A DNA stretch of 64,000 nt, from NCBI GenBank assembly GCA_012934845.2, contig WNNJ02000457.1:121565-185564 (forward strand), given 5' to 3'. Below, in pieces: positions 32,505 through 43,620 of this stretch. Under the pieces are notes generated by a model. That model saw only the letters and a program-made list of their open reading frames with translations. It ran no database searches and was not told where the DNA came from. This DNA comes from Pomphorhynchus laevis (taxonomy: Eukaryota; Acanthocephala; Palaeacanthocephala; Echinorhynchida; Pomphorhynchidae). How positions within the stretch are numbered: the first letter of the stretch is position 1; the number at the start of each line of letters is the position of its first letter. Position numbers and translations under genes: made by a program.

Positions 32505-35462
32505 TAAGAATTAGTCGTCATCAGAAAGAACTACTTCGTTATTATACACTATGATGTCATTACGATGTATTAGATACTTTAATTGACCTATAATCAAGTT
32601 CCAAGTGCTCTCCAATTTCTCCCAAGCCGCCTTTTTCGCTTCGGTAACTGCTCGGGCTAGAGCTCTCTTTGCTCTTAGGTACTTGTCTACAGCTTCCACT
32701 GATTTATCTGACAAAGTTGCCTTATAAGACAGCTTTTCTGTTAGACAAAATCTCAAACTGTTGGTGTCCACCAAGTAGTTTGAGTATTTCCTCTCCGACA
32801 AGCACCTAATGCCTTCGAGCCACAACTTTTAACAGTTGCTTTGGCAAGCGAGGATCTGAATATCTCCAATTTCTGATCAATGCTCTTCACCTCTTCTGGC
32901 AAAAGCACCTGCTAGATGATCCCATTACGCCCTCACACAACTTTTGGATTTACCATGCTTGTCTAGTATCTGATCATGCTATCAAAGTTTACTAACTACA
33001 ACGTAGTGATCGGTTGACAGATCAGCTTCTCTCTTCACACGAGTATCCAGAACAAAACGTCGCAGATCAGATGAAACGATTTTAAAATCGATCATTGATC
33101 TTTGACTGAGAGAATCCTGATGCCATGTGCATCTTTGGATCTCCTTATGTTCAAGCATAGTGTTGGTTGTGCATAAATTGTTTCGAGAACAAAAGTGCAA
33201 TAATTCAACACCACTCGCCTTCAGATCAGAAAGTCCGTTCCTCCCCAACACTCCCTTCCAAGTGCTACTGTCGCTACTAACATGAGCATTGAAGTCACCC
33301 AATAGAACGAGGGAATCTCCAACAGGAGTACTATCATGCAAAGCTTGAAGATCTTCTACGAAGGCTGCTTATTCCGAGATAATGTTGGGAGCATACACAC
33401 AACAGTTATCCCGCTTTCCCTCTTTGATTAAAAGTTTAAGAAACGCTAGCCTTTCGTTCAATGGGTTAAATAAGCGCTTCCGTTGGTTCTAAAGTCTGTA
33501 CTTCTACAATAGAAGGCATATCGATCGGATTAAGGAGACTCTACTATTGCTCTTTCCAACAACCAAAAATTTCTTCAATGTCAGTCAGCATAAATCCTGC
33601 TTTTTCATAGACAGCTGAGTTTTCTGCTTTCCTAGACGAAGATTCCTGATCGTCCTCTAGAACATCTTTGAAGCTGACTTATAATCAAGTTCTAAGTGCT
33701 CTCCAAACTTCTCCCAAGCCGCCTTCTTCGCTTCGGTAACTGCTCGAGCTGAAGCTCTCTTTCCCCTTCGGTACTTGTCTACAGCTTCCTCTGATTTATT
33801 AGACAAATTTGCCTTATAAGCCAGCTTCTTCTGTTGGACAAAATCTCTAACTGTTGGTATCCACCAAGCACTCCGAGTATTTCCGCGATAAGCACTTAAT
33901 GCCTTCGAGCCACAACTTTTGACAGTTGCTTTGGCAAGTGATTATCTGGACATATCCCATTCCTGATCAATGCTCTTCACCTATTCTGGCAACCTAGAAA
34001 AGTCCTCTCGGATGTAGTCAGTAAACGTTATTTGACAGAAACATATGCTAGACGCTCCCATCACGCCCTCACACAACGTTTGGGTTTACGAGTTTTGTCT
34101 AGCATCATATTAGGCCATCGAAATTTACTAACTACAAGGTAGTGATCGGTTGACAGTTCAGCCCTTGCTTCGCACGAGTTTCCAGAACATAACGTCGCAG
34201 ATCAGATAAAACGATTACAAAATCGATCATTGATTTTTGAGTGAGAGAATCCTGATGCCATGTGCATCTAAGGATGCCATGTGAATGACATGTGCATCCT
34301 TATGTTCAAACATGATGTTGGTTATGCACACATTGTTACAAGAACAAAAGTGTAATGATTAAACACCACTCGCGTTCATATTAAAGAATTCGTTCCTCCC
34401 CAACACTCACTTCCAAGTGCAACTGTCGCTACTATCATGAACATTAAAATAACCCAATAGAACGAGGGAATCTTCAACAGGGGTACTATCAAGCAGAGCC
34501 TGAAGATCTTCCACGAAGGCTGCGCATTCCGAGATAATGTTTGGAGCATACGCACACACAACAGTTATCCCTTTTTCCACTTTGACTATAAGTTTCAGAG
34601 ACGTTAGCCTTTCGATCACCGGGTTAAATCTCTCTACCACCAACGACAACCGGGAACTTGTAAGTATCCTTACACCCGGTTGTCGTAGCTTTCCGTTGGT
34701 AACTTACGAATAATTCAAAATCCAACCTTTATCCAAAAGTTTAGTTCCAGTTCCAAAATAGTAAAATGAAGTCACTCCGGATATTTCTATACCGAATCGA
34801 ATAATCTCTTCAACTAATTCTTGTATATTCCCCGCCAGCAAGATAACATTCCCCGTTCCTACATGAAGGCTAGTCCGCTTCGGATGTTGTCGCCTCTTTC
34901 GGTGTCTCCGTACAACTGCCTGATCACACGGCACCCGACAATGAAAACTCCTCCGGTCAGTGGTGAGTTGTCCATTGTTCTTCGCACTTGATTTATGTTT
35001 TGTAAATTTGTTGCTTGTCATTTTCATTTTCTTAGTTTGTTTGTTCGGTTATATCCCGTTCCCGATATCTTTTAATGATTCAACATCGCTACTGTAAGGA
35101 AACATGTCTCCGAGACTCTCTTCCGCCTTTTCGTCCATTGTCCAATCTATCGTTGGAGTCATCGGAGTGATTTTGTTTGTTCGGCTATTTCCCATTCTTA
35201 ATATCCTTTGATGATACAACATCACTACTGTAAGGAAACAGGTCTCCGTGACTCTTCCGTCTTTTCGTCCATTGTCTAATCCGCCATTGAGTCATCGAAG
35301 AGATCTGAGATAGTCTATAAAAGAACTATCCCTACGGCTAATGCAAGCCGGCCAATTATTTAACCGTTGATCGACGAATGTCTAACATGCGTTGCCTCGG
35401 CCGCTCCACGAAGAGGTTACTTGGCAATTGGCGCCACTTAATACTTAATCGACTGGCACCTA
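32505..35462 (-). mobile_element. RTE-like LINE, copies C1 and C2 fused head to tail
   Basis: C1 runs from the 5' end at 35462 (CTAGGTGCCAGTCGATTAAG) through a leader, an endonuclease start (RTSLHVGTGNVILLAGNIQE near 34860), APNIISECAAFVEDLQALL, to AACCAACGGAAGCGC near 33476. There the sequence jumps back to the start of the endonuclease (TTTAACCCATTGAACGAAAG) and continues as C2 to about 32505. C2 keeps a clean endonuclease stretch: SLVLLGDFNAHVSSDSSTWK, CTWHQDSLSQRSMIDFKIVS, SDLRRFVLDTRVK and LSTDHYVVVSK, with the GDFN and DH catalytic boxes. Neither copy reaches the RT core. Several breaks in both. Confidence 0.75.
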
Positions 35463-36139
35463 GCTGCTTTTTTCATGTAATTATATTTCACATTAATATT
35501 ACAATTTTACATCGATATGCTTGCCAATATTCATATTATAATTTTACACTTAGAAACATCAAATTGGATAGTTAAAATATCTACTAAATTAATGGAATAG
35601 CTTATAAATTAATAAATTTTAAATGCATAAATTTTAAATAGATGTTTTATATAGCTGGATTTCGTATCAAAAATTCTCATTTATAAAAATTTTATAACAT
35701 TAAAGTAATTCATGACAAATATGACTGCTTGAATTTTGAAACATTAAATTTTATATTCTAGACTTTACCGCTACAGTTATCTACACGACTAGATAGCAAA
35801 TCAGATCATATTTGTTTCACAATAAATGTGAATTTTTAAAATCAAGATTTTATGTTTGTTCCCTGTCGTTGAAAATATACCTTTCAATTTGCAGTTAAAA
35901 GTCAATTTTGATGAAATAGAAATATATTTTTTTCAATGAAAAGAGAAAACAATTTCGCAGGTGACGCTATTTTTTATTGTCTTTTTTTTGTAAGTCATGG
36001 AAAATTAGACTCTTGAAATGACGCATATAGTGTAGGCTAATAAAAATTAGGTTTTTAAATGCTCATTCTATTTATTGTAAAATATACCTTAAATTTAAAT
36101 AAGTTCTAACATTTTGGAACAAACTCTTGTTTCTACCAA
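35463..36139. other. AT-rich region upstream of the cis-prenyltransferase gene
   Basis: No frame or repeat recognised. It should hold the promoter and 5' leader of the gene at 36140, but no clear TATA box or initiator can be singled out in such AT-rich DNA. Confidence 0.5.
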
Positions 36140-37033
36140 ATGAATGAATCTAGCTTAAAGTTCAATGGTCATACAAGGGATCTTAATATCTTCGAACGGT
36201 TTGTCCTAAGTATGTTAAAGTTTGGTAAAATACCGAATCACTTAGCCGTAATAATGGACGGAAACAGAAGATACGCAAAATTTAATCAAATACCTACAAA
36301 GGAGGGGCATAGACACGGATCATTAAAATTGTTTGATTTACTTAAATGGTCATGTGCATTGGGTATTGAAATAATAACAGTGTATGCTTTTAGTTTGGAA
36401 AATTTCAAACGCGATCAGCAAGAAGTTTGTGATTTGTTTGATTTATTTTTAGACCGATTGAATTTGGTTTTACAAAAAATTGATGAGTGTAAGCAAAATA
36501 GACATGTAAACGACAAGTCAGTGCTTCAAGGATATCGTGTACGGTTTTGTGGAGATCAAGATCGACTGCCGGCTGAATTGCGATATAAAATTAAGAAACT
36601 TGAAGATAATATTTACTCAACAGAAAGTATTGACGGAAGCGACATGTTGCTAAATATTTGCATTTGCTATACATCCACAAACGATATATTTCGGGGCATT
36701 GATAAGCTACGAAGAGAAAGTCAATCGGACGACAACTTAATTTTACAAAAACTTAATTTAAACATGGTGAGTTTACTGTCTGCCGATTTCAGTGATATAG
36801 CTAACCCTGACATTATTCTTCGTACAGGAGGTAATGCGCGATTAAGCGAGTTTTTAGTATTTCAAAGCGCATTTTCACTATTATCATTCATTGAGACCAC
36901 GTGGCCGCAATTGACTTTGTTCGAATTTTTATGTGCGATACTAAACTATCAATTGCATTACCCATTTATAAAACAGGCCAGTGAAATAGAAAAAGTTCAC
37001 TTCAGACACAATGAACTGTTTAATCCAGCGTAA
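36140..37033 (+). CDS. DHDDS: Dehydrodolichyl diphosphate synthase catalytic subunit-like (cis-prenyltransferase)
   Basis: A 297-codon single-exon frame. It holds all the cis-prenyltransferase signatures in order: NHLAVIMDGNRRYAK with the catalytic Asp40, then GHRHG, TVYAFSLENFKR, VRFCGDQDRLP, NICICYTS and LRTGGNARLSEFLVFQSAFS ending with the WPQLTLFEFLCAILNYQ stretch. The family condenses isopentenyl diphosphate units onto farnesyl diphosphate to make dehydrodolichyl diphosphate, the precursor of the glycosyl carrier used at the endoplasmic reticulum; animal DHDDS works with an NgBR (NUS1) partner. Length is normal for DHDDS (human about 333) with a shorter C-terminus. The start is the first Met, 28 residues before the IPNHLA box, as in relatives. 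An AATAAA lies at 37172, about 140 bases after the stop. It is intact and lacks introns, so either the lineage has lost them or this is a retrocopy; no poly-A tract marks the latter. Confidence 0.85.
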   Translation: MNESSLKFNGHTRDLNIFERFVLSMLKFGKIPNHLAVIMDGNRRYAKFNQIPTKEGHRHGSLKLFDLLKWSCALGIEIITVYAFSLENFKRDQQEVCDLFDLFLDRLNLVLQKIDECKQNRHVNDKSVLQGYRVRFCGDQDRLPAELRYKIKKLEDNIYSTESIDGSDMLLNICICYTSTNDIFRGIDKLRRESQSDDNLILQKLNLNMVSLLSADFSDIANPDIILRTGGNARLSEFLVFQSAFSLLSFIETTWPQLTLFEFLCAILNYQLHYPFIKQASEIEKVHFRHNELFNPA

Positions 37034-37340
37034 GCAAAAAAAGTGAAATATTAAAATAGTAATTATTGGTACACCAATAATCTGTTCTTTATTAATTCTC
37101 ATTATTTTATTAAAACTTTACAAAATAATTTTAATGACTATTTTTTAAGATAGAAACAGAGAGCATTAAAGAATAAATAATTACAAAAGAGAAATAAATG
37201 TATATAGCATTTTTAATAATTGAAGAATTAGGGAAAGATTACTAGTAATAATTAATTAATAATTAATTAATTATTAATTTAATAATTAATTTAATTAATA
37301 AATTAATTAATAATTGATTAAAGATTACTAGTAATTAAAA
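37034..37340. other. 3' flank of the cis-prenyltransferase gene
   Basis: AT-rich; AATAAA at 37172-37177 is a likely polyadenylation signal. 37240-37325 is a run of AATTAATTAATT-like repeats. Confidence 0.5.
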
Positions 37341-37344
37341 CAAT

Positions 37345-38735
37345 TTAGATCAGCTAACTATGTATTTTATATTATTTATAAATTAAAAATAACGCTAAAT
37401 AATAAATAATTAAATAATAAATAATTATAGATAATAAATAATTGTTATATAAGATTGTTTATAATTAGAGATAATTTAACTATTTTGTATAAGATTTTCA
37501 AGTTAAAATTTAAAATAGAAATTTAAAATAAAAATCAATTTTTATGAATTGACTAATAAATAATAGACGATGTATCAGAATAAGGACTAGAAGTCTCTAT
37601 TCCACTACCCAACATAGCAAAGGGGCCAAATACGTGAATTTTCTCCGATGAAATTTGATTATCTAGTATAGTATTCTAATATCGTATTCCATACATACAA
37701 ATTTCTCGCTAATGATTTTAAATTTATTTTTAATATTATTAAGTCGATTTATATATTTTGCTATTTTCTGTTTGAAAATATATAGTAGCCGAAAAAATGA
37801 TCAAATGATTCTGAAGAAAGCCAATATCATTACATATTGTTGCAATTCTTAAAATTTCATTATTTAATGTATTATATTTTATATTATATGGTATGCATGA
37901 ATGCTCATGCAAAAATATGTTTCTTGTAAATTTAAATATGTCATCATTACGATTTAAATTAAAAATAGTTTTAGTTAATGTTAATTTAATGTTCATATCT
38001 AGATATATACCTTCTTTATCATCAATATTGGTTTTGTTAAGAATGAGGCTATTTAAATAAATTTGTTCGTTTATTGCAGGGGTGTCAAACATACGTCCCG
38101 CGAGAGGCATTTGTGAGGAAGCGAGATTTTTTTATTAATCTTTCTACTTTACAAATTATTTGTGATTTTGTTTAATATTTTTACAATTTGCAACATTTTG
38201 AGTTGTTATTAATACAGTTATAACAATTTAGGAACTTATATTTTGGAACTACATAACATTTTTGCTGTGATAAAATTTAAAAATATTTAAGAGAATAAAA
38301 TGGGTATACTTAAAATACCCTATTTTAAGTCTTATGCATGTTTGGAAAAATCTATCTATGTGAAAACTTTTTTCATGTATGTAGCTTAATAAATACATCT
38401 TCAGATCTAGGTTGTCAAAACAAATTTATCTTCCATTATGGAAATTTCTTGCACACAAAAATTTATTCCTTACAGTTTAATTGAAGAAAAGACTCGCCGT
38501 CAATCTTCAAGTAAAAAAATAAATGGCAAATTAAAAAAATTAATTTAAATTAATTATCTAAACGTTTTTGATTGTCATCCAATCAAAAATTTGATTGGAT
38601 GACAATCAAAATTTATACTAGCAAATTTGATATGTGCGGCCCGCGAGATTGAAATTAATTAAAATACGGCCCGCCGAATTTGTCTAAAACCCCTGGTTTA
38701 TTGAATAAAAATTAGTTAAATAATTAGTGTATAAT
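37345..38735 (-). pseudogene. Permuted PLE fragment, copy N6, split by a hAT element
   Basis: Minus strand. 38050-37740 reads LILNKTNIDDKEGIYLDMNI, FKFTRNIFLHEHSCIPYNIK and RIATICNDIGFLQNHL (post-motif-C region and thumb); 37680-37560 is the tail; the terminal motif (reverse of ...AGTTAGCTG) is near 37350. The upstream part is interrupted at 38076 by a 619-bp hAT-type insertion and resumes at 38696. Confidence 0.7.
38077..38695. mobile_element. Non-autonomous hAT element with perfect 8-bp target duplication
   Basis: Left end CAGGGGTGTCAAACATACG, right end ...GTCTAAAACCCCTG; the ends are inverted (CAGGGGTGTCAAAC against CAGGGGTTTTAGAC). It is flanked by GTTTATTG at 38069-38076 and 38696-38703, an exact 8-bp duplication as hAT transposases make. 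GC-rich CGGCCCGC blocks lie just inside both ends. No transposase frame inside 619 bp. It is inserted in permuted-PLE copy N6. Confidence 0.85.
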
Positions 38736-38739
38736 GTCG

Positions 38740-39775
38740 TGTATAATTAGTTATACACGACATTTGATATTGTAATACACTTAATATCGTAATATTTGGG
38801 TGTAATATTGATACACTCAAATATTGTAAATGTTTAGTTTAAAAGTTAAAAAAATCGCTGACTGCCCCATCACAAGTTGTCATTAACCCTGTAGACACCT
38901 ATAACGCAATTGCAAATTTATAACCGGAACTTTAATAAAAAGAAGAACTAAATTTAGCTCATAAAAGAACTAAAATATATAATTATATTATATTTATATA
39001 TTATATATTAAATTTAATAATTATAATTATTAAATTATATATATATATTAATACCACAATCAGCAAAATTTCAGCTCACAGATGCAATCAAGTTAAATTA
39101 CAAAAATATATCTGAATATTTTTATTGCTGTTCATTTCTTCTAAAATGATAATTACAATGGTGGTACAGATTGTCGTATGCTAATGAGTGCCTGAAAATG
39201 CGCCCAATTAGACGAATTCTGATTTGGTGGATCAGATTTTACGTAAAATGATTGAACACAGCAACATCTTGAAATAAGCAATTGAATTCAACATCAACTC
39301 ACACATCATTATTATTGGAAGTTTATTCGTTTTCGGAAGCGTCATGGCTGTCTACTGTTTTTGAATCAGGTTCCGTCTCGACAGCATTGCATACTTTCGT
39401 GAGTTCATATGCAAGGATTCCTCGGTCTTGCCTGGGGCACTGACCATTTTGCCGGTTAACATATGTTGAAATTGATCACCAAGTCCGCAGAAAAATCTTT
39501 TGTTTTGCACGCCTAGTAAATCCCAACCATATCAAAAGGAGACGGATCACTAAATTCCTTCAAGAAAGATAGAAATTATCGTCTCGAAAGGGAAGGATGC
39601 TAAGGATGAAGGAGGCCTAACTTCACATGCAAATTCGAATGCTCACGTAGTCATATTGGGTATATCTTTTCTAAGTTCGTCTATTTGTTTAATGCAAATA
39701 TAATCACGAGGTATCGAATGCATTACATGCTTTTATGCTGCGTTTAAATTACATTTCATAGGATTAGAAAAGTCG
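38740..39775. other. Spacer without a recognised gene
   Basis: 38740-39060 is AT-rich with TACACTAA/ATATTG repeats. 39100-39700 is closer to average composition; a minus-strand frame reads GWDLLGVQNKRFFCGLGDQF in part, which I do not recognise. Confidence 0.4.
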
Positions 39776-39778
39776 GGT

Positions 39779-39895
39779 TTTGCATCGCAAAACTCGGATA
39801 TTCGAATTGCAGTTCTGGATGCATAAAGAGAGAGCATAAAATCGATAAAATTAAACATTCAACTAATGGTGTTTGTAGCGATGTTAATGAGGATC
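39779..39895 (+). repeat. Local repeat R, copy 1
   Basis: GCATCGCAAAACTCGGATAT ... CAACTAATGGTGTTTGTAGC ... TTAATGAGGAT. Copies 2 and 3 are at 40668-40812 and 41015-41125. It starts at the C-terminal end of the LINE fragment 40306-39884, so it may be that LINE's 3' tail. Confidence 0.6.
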
Positions 39896-40306
39896 ATCAA
39901 AATAATTAATAAAGTGGTTTAATCGTAAACCACTACTTTCAAATGGTAAGCCTCTTATCGAGGGAACCAAATGCGTTGCTTTGCGTAGCACATTTTCATT
40001 ATTCGTTTGCTCAGTTTTTGATTGAGGATGTATGGCTTGCGATGCATATAACACGTGACTCAGAATCAACGATTTAAAAAGTGGTTTAAATGACGGAATG
40101 TCAAATCTGCGAATAGTTCTGCGTGGCATAGCAAGAATTTGTAAGCACTTAGTTTTGACTGCAGCGGAGTTGATGTTTAAGTCATCTGTTATTATTACAC
40201 CTAGGTTCTTGTAAGAGTTGACCACGTTTATTTGCCTTCCGCTTACTTCATAGTTTGCAATATGTCGCCTGCGTCCACATGAGCATATAAATGTGCATAT
40301 GAGCAC
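39884..40306 (-). pseudogene. CR1/Jockey-type LINE fragment (RT C-terminus)
   Basis: A 140-codon frame reading VVNSYKNLGVIITDDLNINS, CLQILAMPRRTIRRFDIPSF, PLFKSLILSHVLYASQAIHP and ENVLRKATHLVPSIRGLPFE. It aligns with the region YKDLGVWINSDLSTV ... LIFAHVLSRLLYAAP ... ERVLHRATKLAPQLKFLSY of the long LINE at 60240-62882, so it is a second, diverged member of that group. The part upstream, with the RT core, is missing. Confidence 0.7.
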
Positions 40307-40429
40307 ATTTTCTGGGTTTATAGTCAGATTCGTTGCACCTGCCCTATATTATTATAATTATTTTAATTATTATATAAATATAATAATTAAAATATGATAG
40401 TTGTCAAAGCAAGAAAATCTTGAAGTTTA

Positions 40430-40500
40430 AAACTGGATCAACGAAAATCAGATTATTTTTATCGATAGCTGTTGCCAGCATCATCGAAAACAAATAATTC
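40430..40500 (-). ncRNA. Decayed hammerhead-like repeat
   Basis: Plus-strand CTGGATCAACGAAAATCAG followed, on the minus strand, by TCGATGA, GCTGGC-AACA-GCTATC and GATAAA. The stem and family end motif (GGATCAA) are kept but both boxes are altered. Same family as 29671. Confidence 0.4.
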
Positions 40501-40667
40501 AATTTATTAATTTTTAAGATGTCGTTAAAATTTGTTCAATTTATATTCAACAGTACACAATCGCCGCCATTTAATTGTTACATTGAGTTGGTAACGTGAA
40601 TGTTATATTAAGCAACTTGCAAGTAAATGAACAATTCGGTATTGTAACCATCCGCTATCAAAAGTAG

Positions 40668-40812
40668 GCATCGCAAAACTCGGATATTCGAATTGCAGTT
40701 CTGGATGCATAATCGGCAAAAAGAGCAAAATCGGTCATTCACGACACTCCATGTTCAAACATGGAGTGTCGTTAAAATTAAACATTCAACTAATGGTGTT
40801 TGTAGCGGTGAC
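40668..40812 (+). repeat. Local repeat R, copy 2
   Basis: Same start (GCATCGCAAAACTCGGATAT) and end (AATGGTGTTTGTAGCGGTG) as copy 1, with an extra inverted segment in the middle (CGACACTCCATG ... CATGGAGTGTCG, a 12-bp hairpin). Confidence 0.65.
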
Positions 40813-41014
40813 TAATAATAATAAATTTAATTTAATTAATAATTAAATTATTATTTGATAATAAAAAAGCTTTCCAGATTGAAAGTTAAAAAAGAATTAT
40901 AATTCTTCTTTGATATTTTGTTTTTTTGAGCAATTTTCTAATAAAAATATGTTGTTTTTCTTAAATTATTTGATATCTAAAGCACATAACACGTAGACTC
41001 AGTTAACTGCTCTA

Positions 41015-41125
41015 AATTGCGAAAAGACAATTCAAGTTCTGGGTTTCTAGTAAAGAGAACAAAATTGATCATTCGAGCATTGACAATTTTAATGGTGTTT
41101 GTAGCGGTGTTAATGAGGATAGACT
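41015..41125 (+). repeat. Local repeat R, copy 3
   Basis: Diverged copy: AATTGCGAAAAGACAATTCA ... TTTTAATGGTGTTTGTAGCG then GTGTTAATGAGGAT. It lies just 3' of a permuted-PLE terminal motif (ACGTAGACTCAGTTAACTG near 40993). Confidence 0.55.
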
Positions 41126-41439
41126 GTAGAGCATTGCCCGTAAGTAATGCAACACTTCCACGGTGTAGATTCAGTTAAGCAAGTGAATGCAACATGATGA
41201 TCATAATTAGTTAGTCCAGTCAATCGATTAGCAAATAATATCCATTTATAAATTGTCTTTTCACACAACACTTCGTTGACTATCGGAGTACACAAGATCA
41301 TTAAACAACTATACATTACCAGGGGTTGATGAAAAAACGAAAGGAATGTTTTCAGACTTTGAGAGGAGAAGCAATTTTGATTTTGTCGAGTTTTAATAAG
41401 TGAAGGAATTTGGTCCTTCAATACTAAACTTATGAATCA

Positions 41440-41600
41440 GATCAGATAACTGAGTGTACGTATTTCATAATTCTATATACAAATTAAAAACAATGATAAA
41501 TAAATAATAATTCATAACAAATAATACATAATTATATAACATTTTATATAATTTATATTTATTGAAATTTTGATAACGATTTTTATTCTGTATGCTGCTT
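41440..41600 (-). repeat. Permuted-PLE end piece
   Basis: Starts with the reverse of the terminal motif (AGATAACTGAGTGTACGTAT) and continues with the AT-rich region that precedes it in N2. No coding part is attached. Confidence 0.5.
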
Positions 41601-41639
41601 TAATACTATCTATAAGCTAGCAGCAGTAAGCAACATTTT

Positions 41640-41735
41640 AGTATTGGTGGACCTCGTCAGCAACTGATCAAATACATACGTATCACGTTTCGGTCCTTTT
41701 TAATGTTGGCTGACGATCACTCGACTCGTAGTCGG
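41640..41735 (-). ncRNA. Hammerhead boxes in reverse order, diverged relative of the 363-bp unit
   Basis: Minus strand: AAAAGGACC-GAAACGTGATA-CGTATG ... GTTG-CTGACGA-GGTCCACC. GGTCC/GGACC pair perfectly; after GAA an ACGT-GAT-ACGT hairpin can form, followed by A, giving GTA as the would-be cleavage triplet. The 363-bp unit at 19219 has AAAAGGACC-GAAAC ... TGTA ... CTGATGA-GGTCCACC. The outer blocks are conserved while the inner 30 bases are not. Confidence 0.5.
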
Positions 41736-42059
41736 TTTACAAATGTCATATTTAAAAAAAAGCATTCAAATTCTAAAAATTGTGGATCTTATTCGTCGTT
41801 TGGACTTAAATGTTTCATGGCCACCAATTGTTTTGATCTGTAATCCAAATTTAAATCGATGACTATTTTTATCCTTAAGTCTTTTAATATTGAATCTATA
41901 AGGATAAAAAAGGGTTAACTATCTATTCAACTAGTCATATATATTTGTTTTCTAATTTTAAATTAATTTAATTGTGCAGTCATTGTTAAAGTTGAAATGT
42001 TTTGATGTCACTGCACGCTACTTTAATCCTATCTATAAGCCAACATCAGTACGCTACAT

Positions 42060-42840
42060 TTCAATATTTATCATTAATATTGGTTTTATAAAAAAACCCA
42101 ATATGGGTGGTAATAGTAGCCCAATTATAGCTGACTTGTTTATAAACTTTATAGAATATGAATTTGTTCATAACTGTGTAAAAACTAAATCTAAACAATG
42201 TAGATATATGAAATATGTTTCGATACATCGATGATATATGTGTATTTAATTCTAATAATTTTATATTCAATTAGTGAGCACATTTATCCAGAAAGCCTTA
42301 TTCTTAACAAAACCAATATTAATGATAAAGAAGGTGTATATCTAGATATTAACATTAAATTAACATTAACTAAAACTACTATTAATTTATATCGTAAAGA
42401 TGACATATTTAAATTTACAAGAAACATATTTTTGCATGAGCATTCATGCATACCATATAATATAAAATATAATACATTTAATAATGAAATTTTAAGAATT
42501 GCAACAATATGTAATGATATTGGCTTTCTTCAAAATCATTGAAATAATTTAATAGATACATATTTTAAACTAGGTTCACTATAAAAATAACATCAAGCAG
42601 AAAATAGTAAAATATATAAATCAACACAATAATATAAAGAATAAATTTAAACTGTTGAGTGCCAAATTTTTATGGATGGATAATAAATAATATACTTTGT
42701 ATTAGAATAAGATACTAGATAGTTATTTCAGAGGAAATACATCATTAGCATGTATTTGCCCCCGCTGCTATGTTGGGTAAAAGAGTCAGGGGCCGAAACC
42801 TGATAGCATAGCAGTTCCTCCTGTTGAACTCTACATTTGC
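42060..42840 (+). pseudogene. Permuted PLE fragment, copy N7
   Basis: From NMGGNSSPIIADLFINFIEY (motif B), through YVSIHRYI with a frame change at motif C, KTNINDKEGVYLDINIKLTL, FTRNIFLHEHSCIPYNIKYN and RIATICNDIGFLQNH to a stop, then the structured tail near 42760-42835. Its tail continues into the block duplicated with 18570-19218. Confidence 0.75.
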
Positions 42841-42844
42841 TATT

Positions 42845-43371
42845 TTCTTTTTACAATCCTTTTTTAAATATTAATAACAATTATTTATTATTTATTATTA
42901 TTTATTATTTAATTGTAAAATTTTGAAATTAAATATTATTACTTATTATGTTTAATAATTTTAGAAGATTTTAGATATTTTTTTTAAATTATGTTGTAAT
43001 TATTTTATTGTTATTAAATAATAATTTAAATAATAATTAATTTTCTTAATGATAACATAGCCGTTACTCTTCATGACCTCTAATCCTTATTCTGATACAT
43101 CCTTTGCTATTTATTTGTTTATTCAGCATAATTGACTTTTGTTTTAAATTTTAATTTTAAATTTTAATTTAAAATAAATTGTAAAAAATCTTATCCAAAA
43201 ATATGTTATTTAATTTATTATATGTTAAATCTCAAAGAAATAAAATTAAAAATAATTTAATTATTCAAATACATTGTATGTTATTTATTAGTCAAATCAT
43301 AAAAATTGATTTTTATTTTAAATTGGTTTTTATTATTAAAATTATCTAATGGCTTTTTAAATTATATCGAC
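42845..43371 (+). repeat. AT-rich block, paralogue of 18235-19218
   Basis: Nearly identical to 18770-19220, including the CATAGCCGTTACTCTTCATG tail variant and the end TTAAATTATATCG. After it the two loci differ: here 43372-43620 is non-repetitive AT-rich sequence, while the other locus has the 363-bp array. Confidence 0.7.
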
Positions 43372-43620
43372 CGTTATTTATTGTTCAATTCATAAAAATT
43401 GACTTTTATTTTTTTAATTATTTATTATGATCTTATCATAATCAGCACGAGTTGGTTATAAAATAATATAAATTTAAAATACTAATATTTTCATAATTTT
43501 GATTTATATAACATCATCAACATCAGTGTGGTGATGCTTTTGTTCTGCAATTATACGATTTAATTATTAAATCCATATATATTGAGTGTAGGATGAAGTA
43601 CCCGCAACACTTATCATTAT

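Noticed and set aside
39350-39560. Minus-strand frame with GWDLLGVQNKRFF
   Set aside because: Too short and broken to assign; I could not tie it to a known retroelement or host protein.
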